A DNA stretch of 64,000 bases from Cerina litoralis (GTDB lineage: Bacteria; Bacteroidota; Bacteroidia; Flavobacteriales; Flavobacteriaceae), in the NCBI GenBank assembly GCA_022008415.1, contig JAIRBC010000001.1, forward strand, positions 1-64,000. Reading direction: 5' to 3'. Below the pieces are notes generated by a model, which had not been told where the DNA came from, searched no databases, and saw only the letters and a list, made by a program, of their open reading frames with translations. How positions within the stretch are numbered: the stretch's first letter is position 1; every line of letters begins with the position of its first letter. Below, piece after piece: positions 29,223-38,535 of the stretch. The translations under genes and the position numbers were made by a program.

Positions 29223-30929
29223 TTAACCGTCAAATTTTCCCTTGGCAAAGGCTTCTGAGGCGTGATTCGCCGCCCTGGCGGTAAATGCCATATAGGTCAG
29301 GGATGGGTTGACGCAATTTGAGGATGCCATAAAGGCTCCATCCGTTACATAAACATTGGGTACGGCATGTAATTGGTTGTGCCCGTTCAATACCGATGTT
29401 TTGGGGTCCCGTCCCATTCTGGCTCCCCCCATTTCGTGAATTCCAAGGCCTGGGCCAGAGGACTCCTCATAGGGTTGCACATCGTGAAACCCAGCAGTTT
29501 TGAACATGGAAACTATCTGTGCCTTGATATCTTCCCGCATCTTGTATTCATTTTCCTTAAACTCCACATCGAAGGCCAATTGTGGCAATCCCCATTTATC
29601 TTTTTCAGTTGTACTTAGAGTTACCCGGTTATCGTCATAGGGCAAAAATTCTCCAAAACCGGTAACCCCGATCTGCCACTCTCCAGGTCTTAGAACGGTT
29701 TCCTTTAAATCCTTTCCATAGCCCATTTCTGCAATCGAAGCGGACCAATCCTGTCTACTCGCCGTACCTTGATACCCAAAGCCTCGCAGATAGCCTTCCC
29801 GTTTGGTCTTATCATCCAAATTGACGAAGCGCGGAATGTAAAACCCGTTGGCCCTTCGTCCCTTGTAATATTTATCCAAATAGCCGTTCACCTTGGCGGT
29901 AGCGCCCAATTTGTAATGATGGTCCATAATCCCCCTGCCCAAGGCATCCGAATCATTGCCCAAGCCATTGGGAAAGCGTTTACTTTTGGATTGTAGCAAA
30001 ATCCCTACGGAAGCCATAGCGGATGCACATAGAAAAATTACCTTGGCCTTAAATTCCAGTTTTTCCTTGGTCACCCTATCAATGACCCTGACCCCCGTTG
30101 CCATTTTGGTCTTATCGTCGTATAGGACCTCATATACGATCGAGTTGGGGCGAAGCGTCATATTCCCTGTTCGTTCCGCTGCCGGTAGAGTTGAAGAATT
30201 GCTGCTAAAATAACCGCCAAAAGGGCAACCTCGCCAACATCTATCCCTATTTTGGCACGTGCCCCTACCTTCAAAAGTGGCGTTGGGATCGGTAATGTGG
30301 GCGGTTCGACCAATCGTAACCAAACGCCCGTCATCAAAATTATTAGCCACCGAATTTTTAAAATCCTCCTCAACACAGTTGAGTTGCATTGGGGGCTGAA
30401 ATTTGCCATCGGGGAGTTGTTTTAAACCCAAATTTTCACCGCTGACCCCAATATATTCCTCTACTTTGTCATACCACGGCGCTATGTCCCTATACCGAAC
30501 GGGCCAATCGACCCCAATACCTTCGTTTTTGTTTGCGGCAAAATCAATATCGCTCCATCTGTAGCTCTGTCTGCCCCACGTAAGTGAACGTCCACCTACC
30601 TGATAGCCCCTTATCCAGTCAAAACGCTTGATCTCTACATAAGGATGTTCCAGATCATTCACGAAAAAATGCTTTGAATCTTCGGTTGGTGCCCATCCCA
30701 CCCTATTTTGAACGTGGTACTTTTCCTTTTCGGCTTTTGAGAGTTGCCCTTTTAAAGGGTAGTCCCATGGGTCGTCGTACATGGTGGGGTAATCCTTTAT
30801 ATGTTCTACCATCCTACCGCGTTCCAGAACCAAGGTTTTTAAACCTTTTTCGCAGAGTTCCTTAGCGGCCCATCCCCCACTAATTCCCGTTCCAACCACA
30901 ATTGCGTCGTAATCCGTCGCTTTATTCAT
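29223..30929 (-). CDS. GMC-family FAD sugar dehydrogenase (copy 2, no adjacent small subunit)
   Basis: This 568-residue paralogue of the gene at 23648 keeps VVGTGISGGWAAKELCEKGL, the cysteine cluster CQNRDRCWRGCPFGG (CX5CX3CP) and the C-terminal HEMGGARMGRDPKTSVLNG with SSNCVNPSLTYMA. Unlike copies 1 and 3 there is no small-subunit gene directly downstream; the next gene on that strand is the ASCH gene. It may share the subunit of another copy or act in the cytoplasm. It is divergent from the TIM-barrel/DUF1080 genes across a 329-bp gap. Confidence 0.92.
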   Translation of the reverse strand: MNKATDYDAIVVGTGISGGWAAKELCEKGLKTLVLERGRMVEHIKDYPTMYDDPWDYPLKGQLSKAEKEKYHVQNRVGWAPTEDSKHFFVNDLEHPYVEIKRFDWIRGYQVGGRSLTWGRQSYRWSDIDFAANKNEGIGVDWPVRYRDIAPWYDKVEEYIGVSGENLGLKQLPDGKFQPPMQLNCVEEDFKNSVANNFDDGRLVTIGRTAHITDPNATFEGRGTCQNRDRCWRGCPFGGYFSSNSSTLPAAERTGNMTLRPNSIVYEVLYDDKTKMATGVRVIDRVTKEKLEFKAKVIFLCASAMASVGILLQSKSKRFPNGLGNDSDALGRGIMDHHYKLGATAKVNGYLDKYYKGRRANGFYIPRFVNLDDKTKREGYLRGFGYQGTASRQDWSASIAEMGYGKDLKETVLRPGEWQIGVTGFGEFLPYDDNRVTLSTTEKDKWGLPQLAFDVEFKENEYKMREDIKAQIVSMFKTAGFHDVQPYEESSGPGLGIHEMGGARMGRDPKTSVLNGHNQLHAVPNVYVTDGAFMASSNCVNPSLTYMAFTARAANHASEAFAKGKFDG

Positions 30930-31258
30930 AAATACAAACTTGCGTTAATTATATACTTATTCCTATATTTATACCTTTCTGCAGAATCAAAATCAATTTT
31001 CAAAATTGACCCTCTAAATATAGCATTAAATTCTTAGAGAAAGTTTTGGGAGGTATGATTATCCAGAAATTTCGGTATAATAGATTATTTTTGATGTAGC
31101 ATAGAAAAATACCGTGGGTTCGGGGCGAAGCAAAGCAAAGCTATACTTTATCCCGAAGCCTCTGGATTAAGGAACGCTTGCGCACGAGAACCCTAAAAAT
31201 AAGGGATACATTTTTAAATCGTCCCGTAAACAATAAACAGAACCAAAGTTTGTAAAAA
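30930..31258. other. divergent intergenic region with possible promoter
   Basis: AT-rich 329 bp. A TATTTTTG box at 31086-31093 (plus strand) matches TAnnTTTG but is 166 nt from the next start and lacks a good -33 partner. Near 31010 there is a small inverted repeat, TCAATTTTCAAAATTGA. No gene is seen. Confidence 0.35.
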
Positions 31259-32311
31259 ATGAAGACTATAAAAGGACCCGCCGTATTTTTAGCACAATTT
31301 GTAGATAGCAAAGCCCCATTCAATTCCTTGGACGGAATGTGCAAGTGGGCCTCAGATTTGGGTTATAAGGGCATTCAGATCCCTACTTGGGAGCGGTTTT
31401 TAATCGATTTGGACCAAGCGGCGGAAAGCCAGACCTATTGCGACGACCTAAAGGGAAAGATCAATTCCTATGGCCTGGAGATCACAGAGCTCTCTACCCA
31501 CCTGCAGGGACAACTGGTAGCCGTACACCCCGCTTACGACCTCATGTTCGACAATTTTGCGCCAGAACAGGTAAAGAACAATCCCAAGGCTAGAACGGAA
31601 TGGGCTGTGGAAACCGTAAAAAAAGCTGCCACCGCCAGTCGTAGGTTGGGTCTCAATGTACACGCTACTTTTTCCGGGGCCTTGCTGTGGCATACCATGC
31701 ACCCCTGGCCCCAACGCCCGGCCGGTTTGGTAGAGATGGGCTTTGAGGAATTGGCCAAGCGCTGGATGCCCATTCTAAACCATTTTGACAAGGAAGGGGT
31801 AGACGTGTGTTACGAGATCCATCCCGGAGAAGATCTACACGATGGGGATACTTTTGAGCGCTTTTTAAAAGCCACCGGCAACCACAAGCGGGTGAATATC
31901 CTGTACGACCCGAGCCATTTTGTTTTACAACAATTGGACTATATTGAATACATCGATTTTTACCACGAATTTATCAAATCGTTCCACGTAAAGGATTCGG
32001 AATTCAACCCAACTGGTAAAAAGGGAGCGTTTGGCGGATATAACGATTGGGGCGACCGAGCCGGAAGGTATCGTTCCCTTGGGGACGGTCAGATCGATTT
32101 TAAAACTATCTTTTCCAAACTCACTCAATACGGATGCGATGTATGGGCGGTCATGGAATGGGAGTGCTGTATAAAAAGTCCCGAACAAGGCGCTAGGGAA
32201 GGTGCCAAATTTATACAGGACCATATCATCGAAGCAACGGAAAAGACCTTTGACGATTTTGCCGGAGCAGAGATCGATAAGAGCGTTCTAAAGAAAATTT
32301 TGGGAATCTGA
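31259..32311 (+). CDS. TIM-barrel sugar phosphate isomerase/epimerase family protein (cytoplasmic type)
   Basis: The 350-residue protein has no leader. It begins KGPAVFLAQFVDSKAPFNSL and shows the AP-endonuclease-2-like barrel: CYEIHPGEDLHDGDTFERF near residue 182 (Glu and His), NILYDPSHFVLQQLDYIEY near 212 (Asp, His), KSFHVKDSEFNP near 240 and WAVMEWECCIKSPEQGA near 298. These give a complete metal site. It precedes the DUF1080 lipoprotein gene. Members of this group epimerise or cleave keto sugars; the exact step is inferred from neighbours. Confidence 0.88.
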   Translation: MKTIKGPAVFLAQFVDSKAPFNSLDGMCKWASDLGYKGIQIPTWERFLIDLDQAAESQTYCDDLKGKINSYGLEITELSTHLQGQLVAVHPAYDLMFDNFAPEQVKNNPKARTEWAVETVKKAATASRRLGLNVHATFSGALLWHTMHPWPQRPAGLVEMGFEELAKRWMPILNHFDKEGVDVCYEIHPGEDLHDGDTFERFLKATGNHKRVNILYDPSHFVLQQLDYIEYIDFYHEFIKSFHVKDSEFNPTGKKGAFGGYNDWGDRAGRYRSLGDGQIDFKTIFSKLTQYGCDVWAVMEWECCIKSPEQGAREGAKFIQDHIIEATEKTFDDFAGAEIDKSVLKKILGI

Positions 32312-32361
32312 TCGATTGTTGATGGGTGATAAATAAGGTGATGATTCAACATTCAAAAACA

Positions 32362-32387
32362 TCCCCCTGCCCCTTTAAAAGGGGGAA
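32362..32387. repeat. short GC-rich palindrome (CCCCC...GGGGG) in intergenic DNA
   Basis: TCCCCCT and AGGGGGA flank a centre that can also pair (CCCCTTTAAAAGGGG). It lies 50 nt after a gene stop. It resembles palindromes scattered between genes in this family of bacteria, and could act as an mRNA end. Confidence 0.5.
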
Positions 32388-32453
32388 TTAATAGTGACAT
32401 CAAAAAAAAGTGAAATCAATAGAGACCTATTATATCGATTAACTCATAAACTT

Positions 32454-32488
32454 TTGTCTTGATTCTTGTTTCTAGACTCTTGGTTCTT
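32454..32488. repeat. degenerate 7-bp periodic tract (NNNTCTT type)
   Basis: Five consecutive heptamers read TTGTCTT, GATTCTT, GTTTCTA, GACTCTT, GGTTCTT. The tract ends 31 nt before the ATG of the DUF1080 gene. Confidence 0.5.
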
Positions 32489-32518
32489 TAAAATCATAAC
32501 CAGATAAATACACACAAA

Positions 32519-33280
32519 ATGAAAAATGTGCTTTTAGCGACATGCATCGCCGCACTTGTCTTTGGCTGTAAAGACAAGACCAAAAAAAACAACGCCGACA
32601 TGGATACAGAACCCTTAAAACAGACCGAAATGAAGGCCCCTACAGAAAAAGAATGGACGGTATTATTTGACGGTACTTCCTTTAATGGTTGGCACGGCTA
32701 CTTGATGGACAAAGTGCCAGACGCTTGGAAATTGGAAGACGGTGCCATGGTTATGCATCCTCCAAAAGAAAAATCGCAACGGGGTCCCCATCTTAACCTT
32801 ATATCCGACAAGGATTATACCGATTTTGTCCTTTCTTTGGAATGGAAGATTTCCGAAGGCGGCAACAGCGGTATTTTTTGGGGCGTCAAAGAGGACAAAA
32901 AGTATAAGGAGCCTTATTCCACAGGGCCCGAAATCCAAGTGCTGGATAATCTAAACCATCCAGATGCCAAGAATGGTACCACCCATCAGGCCGGCTCCCT
33001 TTACGATATGGTTGCTCCCTCTAAGGACGTGACTAAACCAGTTGGGGAATGGAATACCTGCGTGATCACGGTAAACCATAAAACCAATGAAGGCAGAGTA
33101 GTCCTCAACGGTGTAGATATCGTTAACTTCCCTGTGGAGGGTGAGCAATGGGATGCAATGGTCGCCAAATCCAAGTTTGCCGATTGGGACGGGTTTGGAA
33201 AGTTCCACACCGGAAAAATAGGATTGCAATTCCATGGCGATGTGGTTTCCTATCGAAATATCAAAATAAAGGAACTGTAA
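32519..33280 (+). CDS. DUF1080 lipoprotein, 3-keto-glycoside hydrolase family
   Basis: This 253-residue protein has a lipoprotein leader (MKNVLLATCIAALVFGC, cleavage before Cys17) and a single DUF1080 beta-sandwich domain from about residue 45: TVLFDGTSFNGWHGYL, DAWKLEDGAMVM, SEGGNSGIFWGVKED and a final GKIGLQFHGDVVSYRNIKI. Members of this family cleave 3-keto-glycosides made by sugar 3-dehydrogenases, probably through conserved acidic and aromatic residues in the concave face. Anchored in the envelope, it would act after the GMC dehydrogenases of this island. Confidence 0.9.
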   Translation: MKNVLLATCIAALVFGCKDKTKKNNADMDTEPLKQTEMKAPTEKEWTVLFDGTSFNGWHGYLMDKVPDAWKLEDGAMVMHPPKEKSQRGPHLNLISDKDYTDFVLSLEWKISEGGNSGIFWGVKEDKKYKEPYSTGPEIQVLDNLNHPDAKNGTTHQAGSLYDMVAPSKDVTKPVGEWNTCVITVNHKTNEGRVVLNGVDIVNFPVEGEQWDAMVAKSKFADWDGFGKFHTGKIGLQFHGDVVSYRNIKIKEL

Positions 33281-33291
33281 GATAAAAAAAC

Positions 33292-33319
33292 AGGCAGTGT
33301 TCAGTGTTCAGTAGGCAGA
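33292..33319. repeat. 7-bp periodic tract (NNNCAGT type)
   Basis: Four heptamers in phase: AGGCAGT, GTTCAGT, GTTCAGT, AGGCAGA. It lies 12 nt after the DUF1080 stop. A tract of the same consensus is found after the gene ending at 40845. Confidence 0.6.
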
Positions 33320-33393
33320 AAAATACGCTAAGTTTAAGGTTTAATGCAGACCAGACCACTATTAACTTTTAACGAATAACAATTAACAATTTT

Positions 33394-34266
33394 ATGATTC
33401 AATCCATGACCGGATTTGGGAAAAGTGTCGTTCAGCTTCCCACAAAAAAAATTACGATAGAAATAAAGTCGCTGAACAGCAAAAGCCTAGACCTCAATGC
33501 GCGTCTGCCATCTACATATCGGGAAAAAGAGCTCGAAATGCGCAAGATAATCGCCAATGCCATGGTGAGGGGTAAAATCGATTTTAATTTGTACGTTGAA
33601 AATACCGGGGCCGAGAGCCAATCTGTAATAAACGTAGACGTGGTAAAACAGTACATGACGCAACTTGGCGCCATTGTTACCGATAACTGTCGGGATGGTG
33701 ACGAACTACGTTTGTTGGATATGGCCGTTCGTTTGCCCGACGCCCTAAAGACAGAAAGGGAGGACATCGATGAGGAGGAGTTCAAAACCATTTTGGAAAC
33801 ATTACAAAAGGCCTTGAAAGAGATCAACATCTTTAGGGTCGAAGAAGGCCAGATGATGGAAAGGGATTTTCTGGAACGTATCGGGAACTTGAAAAATCTA
33901 TTGGTCAAGGTTGAAGAAATGGACGTAGGAAGGCTTTCTGCGGTTCGGGAACGCTTGGAAAAAGCCGTGGACGATCTAAAGGTCAATATTGATGCCAATA
34001 GATTTGAACAAGAGTTGATCTACTATTTGGAAAAATACGACATTACCGAGGAAAAGGTTAGGCTAGCCAACCATTTACAGTATTTTATATCCACCTTAAA
34101 ATCACGAGATTCCAACGGAAAAAAATTGGGTTTTATAAGCCAAGAAATGGGTAGGGAAATAAACACCATCGGTTCCAAGGCCAACGATGCGCCCATGCAG
34201 CAATTGGTGGTACAAATGAAGGACGAGCTGGAAAAGATAAAGGAACAGATGCTAAACGTACTCTAA
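33394..34266 (+). CDS. yicC: YicC/YloC family endoribonuclease
   Basis: The 290-residue protein matches YicC over its full length: MIQSMTGFGKSVVQLPTKK at the N-terminus, IKSLNSKSLDLNARLP near residue 25, and the C-terminal DUF1732 region GKKLGFISQEMGREINTIG near 247. YicC proteins are RNases that act on structured RNAs. It is followed by gmk after 87 bp and by nadD, a common order in Bacteroidota, so this is a housekeeping block set inside the sugar island. Confidence 0.95.
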   Translation: MIQSMTGFGKSVVQLPTKKITIEIKSLNSKSLDLNARLPSTYREKELEMRKIIANAMVRGKIDFNLYVENTGAESQSVINVDVVKQYMTQLGAIVTDNCRDGDELRLLDMAVRLPDALKTEREDIDEEEFKTILETLQKALKEINIFRVEEGQMMERDFLERIGNLKNLLVKVEEMDVGRLSAVRERLEKAVDDLKVNIDANRFEQELIYYLEKYDITEEKVRLANHLQYFISTLKSRDSNGKKLGFISQEMGREINTIGSKANDAPMQQLVVQMKDELEKIKEQMLNVL

Positions 34267-34353
34267 AAAGATTAAAGAAATTAGAGAAAAGACAACAGAC
34301 TAAGAAATAAACAACTACAAACACCAAACTCTAAACCATATAACCCCAAATAG

Positions 34354-34944
34354 ATGCAAGGAGGAAAACTAATCATTTTTTCTGCTCCCTCGGGCAGTGG
34401 AAAGACCACCATCACCCGATATCTCTTGGATCAACCCGATCTAAATTTGGCATTTTCGGTTTCGGCCACTTCCAGGCCCCGTCGGGCAAAGGAAAAAAAT
34501 GGGGAACACTATTATTTTATGACCATCTCTGAATTTAAGCAACACATAAAAAATGGGGATTTCTTGGAGTGGGAAGAAGTATACCGCGATAACTTTTACG
34601 GAACCTTAAAAAGTGAGGTAGAGCGACTTTGGGCCTTGGGCAAAAATGTAATTTTTGATATCGATGTGGTAGGAGGCCTTCGCATAAAAAAGAAGTTTCC
34701 AAAGAAGACCTTGGCCGTTTTTGTAAAACCACCGAGTGTTGACGAGCTAAAAATCAGGCTTAAAAAAAGAAGTACGGAAAGCGATGACAAAATCAATATG
34801 CGTATCGCCAAAGCCTCGGTAGAATTGGCAACCGCCCCACAATTTGACGTCATTGTAGAGAATCACGACCTGGAAATAGCGTTAAAGGAGTCCCATAAAC
34901 TGGTCAAGGATTTTATAGGTCGCACAACGGCTCCCAACGGATAG
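34354..34944 (+). CDS. gmk: guanylate kinase
   Basis: Gmk phosphorylates GMP and dGMP with ATP. The 196-residue protein has the P-loop SAPSGSGKTTITRYLL near residue 9, the GMP-binding segment SVSATSRPRRAKEKNGEHY near 35 and FLEWEEVYRDNFYGT near 68. The lid region KKRSTESDDKINMRIAKA near 132 is also complete. Length and motifs are normal. Confidence 0.97.
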   Translation: MQGGKLIIFSAPSGSGKTTITRYLLDQPDLNLAFSVSATSRPRRAKEKNGEHYYFMTISEFKQHIKNGDFLEWEEVYRDNFYGTLKSEVERLWALGKNVIFDIDVVGGLRIKKKFPKKTLAVFVKPPSVDELKIRLKKRSTESDDKINMRIAKASVELATAPQFDVIVENHDLEIALKESHKLVKDFIGRTTAPNG

Positions 34945-35000
34945 ATTAATCCGTATTACGATCCCATAAGGGAGAACAATTAACCCCCACAACTTTTATA

Positions 35001-35585
35001 TTGAAAAAAATCGGCCTATTTTTTGGAACGTTCAATCCCATAAACATTGGGCATTTGGTAATTGCCAACCACCTGGTGGAATTCTCGGATCTGGACGAGG
35101 TATGGATCGTAATTACCCCCCAAAGTCCGTTCAAGGTCAAGAAAAACTTATTGGACAACCATCATCGATACCAAATGGTATATGAGGCCACTAAGGAATT
35201 TCCCAAGTTAAAACCGAGTAAAATTGAGTTCGATCTGCCCCAGCCCAACTATACGATCAATACCCTGGTACATCTCGAAGAAAAACACGGAAAGGAATAT
35301 GCCTTTTCTTTAATTATGGGAGTAGACAATCTAAAGGGTTTTCACAAATGGAAAAACTACGGGACGATTCTGGAGAATTACAATATCTACGTATATCCAA
35401 GAATTTCGGCGGGAACCGTAGATACCAAGCTTACAAACCATCCCAAGATCCACTATGTCGATGCCCCCATCATGGAGATTTCCTCAACATTTATTAGAGA
35501 ACAACACAAGGCGGGGAAAAACATACGGGCCCTACTCCCAGATATGGTGTGGAAGTATATGGATGAAATGAATTTTTATAGGTAA
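35001..35585 (+). CDS. nadD: nicotinate-nucleotide adenylyltransferase, HxGH motif altered to NxGH
   Basis: NadD adenylates nicotinate mononucleotide in NAD synthesis. The 194-residue protein starts with TTG and reads KKIGLFFGTFNPINIGH. The nucleotidyltransferase motif is normally HxGH (here expected as HIGH); the first His is replaced by Asn15 (codon AAC at 35043-35045), while His18 stays. The second motif, SSTFIREQHKAGKNIRALLP near residue 160, is intact. It is 56 nt after gmk. NAD synthesis is essential, so if no second nadD exists the variant must be active. Confidence 0.93.
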   Translation: MKKIGLFFGTFNPINIGHLVIANHLVEFSDLDEVWIVITPQSPFKVKKNLLDNHHRYQMVYEATKEFPKLKPSKIEFDLPQPNYTINTLVHLEEKHGKEYAFSLIMGVDNLKGFHKWKNYGTILENYNIYVYPRISAGTVDTKLTNHPKIHYVDAPIMEISSTFIREQHKAGKNIRALLPDMVWKYMDEMNFYR

Positions 35586-36099
35586 TCCTTCATTGGTCAC
35601 AGTTGTTAGTTGAAACCCCGCCTGAACGAAGTCGGGCAGGTATGCACTTTAGTGCAAGACTTTCAGTTTCTACAAATATCTTCGCCATAAGAGTTGTTGA
35701 GTTATAACTGATTGAGTTATTAAAGCGCCCCGTCTAAATAAAATTATAGAGTAACTTAATAACCCAATGACCTCCGAACGGTCTGGGGCAATTTCATTGC
35801 TTTTCAAAACCCCCGCCAGAATGACCTTGTTGGGCTAGTATGGATTTTCAATCCATAGTGGTTTAGTTGGCAACGGTTTAATCCGAAAATCCGAAATAGA
35901 TCCCCTTCTAAGTTTCCAAATATGTTTATACATGCATCTTCTGGCTTGCCATAGGCTTTTTAAAAATATATATGCAAATCTGGCCGAGGTACGGGCCCTT
36001 ACTTAGGGTGACAACTTGTATTTAAACAAATAATCGGTTACCTTGGAAACGGTTATTTCAAATATCATTGGATGGCCGATCGATCAACTACATTTTAAC
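35586..36099. other. 514-bp intergenic region rich in repeats
   Basis: Contains a copy of the dispersed CCCG...GGGCAGG repeat (35617-35640) and a 7-bp-like periodic stretch of GAGTTAT-type units (about 35691-35722). No gene is seen. A TTG at 36043 is in frame with the next gene but the ATG at 36100 is the better start. Confidence 0.5.
35617..35640. repeat. dispersed intergenic repeat, copy 2 (CCCGCCTGAACG...GGGCAGG)
   Basis: Same element as at 17931 and 48264, with the fullest match to the 48264 copy at both ends and three differences in the middle (AAGT for GAAC). Confidence 0.6.
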
Positions 36100-37023
36100 A
36101 TGTCAAAAAAATCTATTCCGCATCGAAGAATTTTTATAAAACAAGCAGGGACGGCCTTGCTTGGCACCTTCGTAGCTCCCCAATTGGTAACAGCTTCCTG
36201 GAAAAGGAAAACCATCCGTGTAAATGGCCATCTCTGGGTTTATGCCAGTAAATACCCCCCCAATTGGGATTGTACCCCAAATTTGGAATCCGTTTTTTCA
36301 GATTTCGCCTATGCAGGAATGGATGGGGTGGAAATTATGGAACCCAATCTCCGTCACGATAATTCGGTGTCTATCTTAAAGATGCTTATAAATAAATATA
36401 GGGTTCCCGTTTCCGGTTCTTCTTACGGGGTAGGCTTTAATATGTGGGATAGGGAACAACACAAGAAAATCATGGAAGACCTAAAGATAGTCGTGCCTAG
36501 ATTGAAACAAGTTGGAGGTAAGACCTTGGGTACATCGGTAGGCAGTGCCGACCGTCCCAAGACAGAACAAGAATTGGATGCCCAAGCCACCATCCTTAAA
36601 AAAGTGATGGCTCTTTGTGGGGATCACGGAATAGAACTCAATTTGCACAACCATACCTACGAGGTAGAAAACGGTCTACACGATTTAAAAGGGACCCTGG
36701 TGAGAATCCCAAATATAAAATTGGGGCCGGATCTCAACTGGCTTATTCGTGCTGGAGTGGATCCGGTGGAATTTATAAACACTTACGGCGAACAAATCGT
36801 TTACGCGCACATCAGGGACCAGTATGCAAACGGAACATGGACCGAATACGTAGGACAGGGAGACACCGATTTTCCTGCGATCGCCGCCGCTTTAAAATCC
36901 CAGAACTTCCGAGGACAGGTTGCGATCGAACTCGCATTTCCAAACGACTTTACACCTGCCAATCCCTTGAAGGAAGATTGGAAACATAGCAGGGAATACG
37001 TTCAAAGGGTTTTTGGATGGTGA
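36100..37023 (+). CDS. TIM-barrel sugar isomerase/epimerase-like protein with Tat-like leader
   Basis: The 307-residue protein starts at ATG 36100 with MSKKSIPHRRIFIKQAGTAL, a leader with RRIF that looks like a Tat signal; an upstream TTG at 36043 would bury the leader and is rejected. The barrel contains IELNLHNHTYEVENGLHD near residue 185, KLGPDLNWLIRAGVDP near 212, IVYAHIRDQYANGTWTEY near 237 and GQVAIELAFPNDFTP near 275, a complete set of candidate metal ligands. It precedes a Gfo/Idh/MocA gene and a GMC pair and probably acts outside the cytoplasm on the keto sugar. Confidence 0.85.
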   Translation: MSKKSIPHRRIFIKQAGTALLGTFVAPQLVTASWKRKTIRVNGHLWVYASKYPPNWDCTPNLESVFSDFAYAGMDGVEIMEPNLRHDNSVSILKMLINKYRVPVSGSSYGVGFNMWDREQHKKIMEDLKIVVPRLKQVGGKTLGTSVGSADRPKTEQELDAQATILKKVMALCGDHGIELNLHNHTYEVENGLHDLKGTLVRIPNIKLGPDLNWLIRAGVDPVEFINTYGEQIVYAHIRDQYANGTWTEYVGQGDTDFPAIAAALKSQNFRGQVAIELAFPNDFTPANPLKEDWKHSREYVQRVFGW

Positions 37024-37038
37024 GGTGAGGAAAACAAT

Positions 37039-37059
37039 AATCAGGGTTCAGCAATCAGT
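37039..37059. repeat. 7-bp periodic tract (NNTCAGN type)
   Basis: Three heptamers in phase, AATCAGG, GTTCAGC, AATCAGT, 16 nt after a gene stop. Confidence 0.4.
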
Positions 37060-37225
37060 TAAGCGTATGTGGTGCCAACTTAAATTGAAAATACAATTAA
37101 ATTATTATTCCATGGAATAAGCCATAAGACTTTGTTATTTCCAAACAAAATTTATCGTGACGTATTACGTACGCCTAAAATAGTCGAGCGGGTCTTACAA
37201 ATAAAAATTTATAAATCTTTAATCT

Positions 37226-38428
37226 ATGAAAATTGCAATGTTGGGTTCGGGTTTTATTGCCCGGTTTTACGCCACCTCCTTACACGCACAAAGAAGGACG
37301 GACAAGATAGTATCTGTCTATTCCAGAAATATTGACAACGCCGAACGTTTTGCCCAAGAATACGCCCTCCCCCATTTTACGGACCAAATGGAGGAGGCCA
37401 TCCAGAATCCGGAGGTCGAGGTAGTCATCATTTCCTTGCCCAACGACCAGCATGAGCCTGCTGTTATGGCTTGCGCCAGAGCGAAAAAACACGTTATCTG
37501 TACCAAGCCCTTGGGCCGTACCGCGGCCGAAGCCAAACGAATGCTCGATGCGGTGGAAAAGGCCGGTATTTTTGGGGGATACCTGGAGGATCTTTGCTAT
37601 ACACCCAAATTCCTAAAATCCCTTGAGAGTATTAATAACGGGGATATTGGAAGGGTGTTGTGGGCCAAATCCCGAGAAACCCACCCCGGCCCCCATAGTG
37701 ATTGGTTTTGGGATATAGAAAAATCGGGCGGTGGGGCCATGATCGATCTCGGATGTCATTGTGTCGAAATTAGCCGCAACTTTATAGGGAAAAATGTAAG
37801 ACCATTGGAAGTTATGTGCTGGGCAGATACCCAAGTGCATCCCATCGATGCCGAAGATCATGCGATCGGTTTGGTAAAATACGCCAATGGCGCTATCGGT
37901 CAGTTCGAGGTGAGCTGGGCCTTTCGAGGGGGGATGGACCTGCGCGATGAGGTCATGGGTACGGAAGGCACCATCTGGATCAATAGTTTTCTAAGAACCG
38001 GATTTGAAATGTTTACCTCCGGAAAAGGTGGCGGCTATGTAGCCGAAAAGGCCGAAGTGGATAAGGGCTGGCTCTTTCCGGTTGGCGATGAGGCCCATGA
38101 ACTTGGCTATCCCAATATGTTTACCGATATGTTCACCTCTATAGAGGAAAAAAAAGATCCCTTGGAAACCTTTTACGACGGATATATAGTGAACGCCATT
38201 TTGGATGCCGCCTATAAATCGGCCAAGACCAAATTATGGGAGCCCGTGGTTTTGGAGGTTTGGAGAGGAGATGACACGGACATCTATGACAAGGGTATAA
38301 AATCTTATGACAAGGACCATTACCTTATCAAGGAAGAGCTTTTGCCCAACGGGGACACCAAGCTCATCCTGAAACACAAAGTGACAGGAAAGGTGACGCA
38401 GACAACAAATACTCCAAGAGAAAAATGA
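37226..38428 (+). CDS. Gfo/Idh/MocA family oxidoreductase (copy B)
   Basis: This 400-residue protein has a Rossmann N-terminus (KIAMLGSGFIARFYATSL) and the signature HVICTKPLGRTAAEAK near residue 90, in which EKP has become TKP but the Lys is kept. The second domain contains GGGAMIDLGCHCVEISRNF near 170. It is cytoplasmic. It differs clearly from copy A in sequence, so the two probably handle different sugars. It sits upstream of the third GMC pair on the same strand. Confidence 0.9.
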   Translation: MKIAMLGSGFIARFYATSLHAQRRTDKIVSVYSRNIDNAERFAQEYALPHFTDQMEEAIQNPEVEVVIISLPNDQHEPAVMACARAKKHVICTKPLGRTAAEAKRMLDAVEKAGIFGGYLEDLCYTPKFLKSLESINNGDIGRVLWAKSRETHPGPHSDWFWDIEKSGGGAMIDLGCHCVEISRNFIGKNVRPLEVMCWADTQVHPIDAEDHAIGLVKYANGAIGQFEVSWAFRGGMDLRDEVMGTEGTIWINSFLRTGFEMFTSGKGGGYVAEKAEVDKGWLFPVGDEAHELGYPNMFTDMFTSIEEKKDPLETFYDGYIVNAILDAAYKSAKTKLWEPVVLEVWRGDDTDIYDKGIKSYDKDHYLIKEELLPNGDTKLILKHKVTGKVTQTTNTPREK

Positions 38429-38535
38429 ACAAAGTCAAAAATATACCTATCAATCCAAAAATTGCTTTTTTGCTTTATTTCTGGCTGGTATTAGCTTTTT
38501 TTTTCCACGGCGCAAAATAATCATATTCTTTTAGC

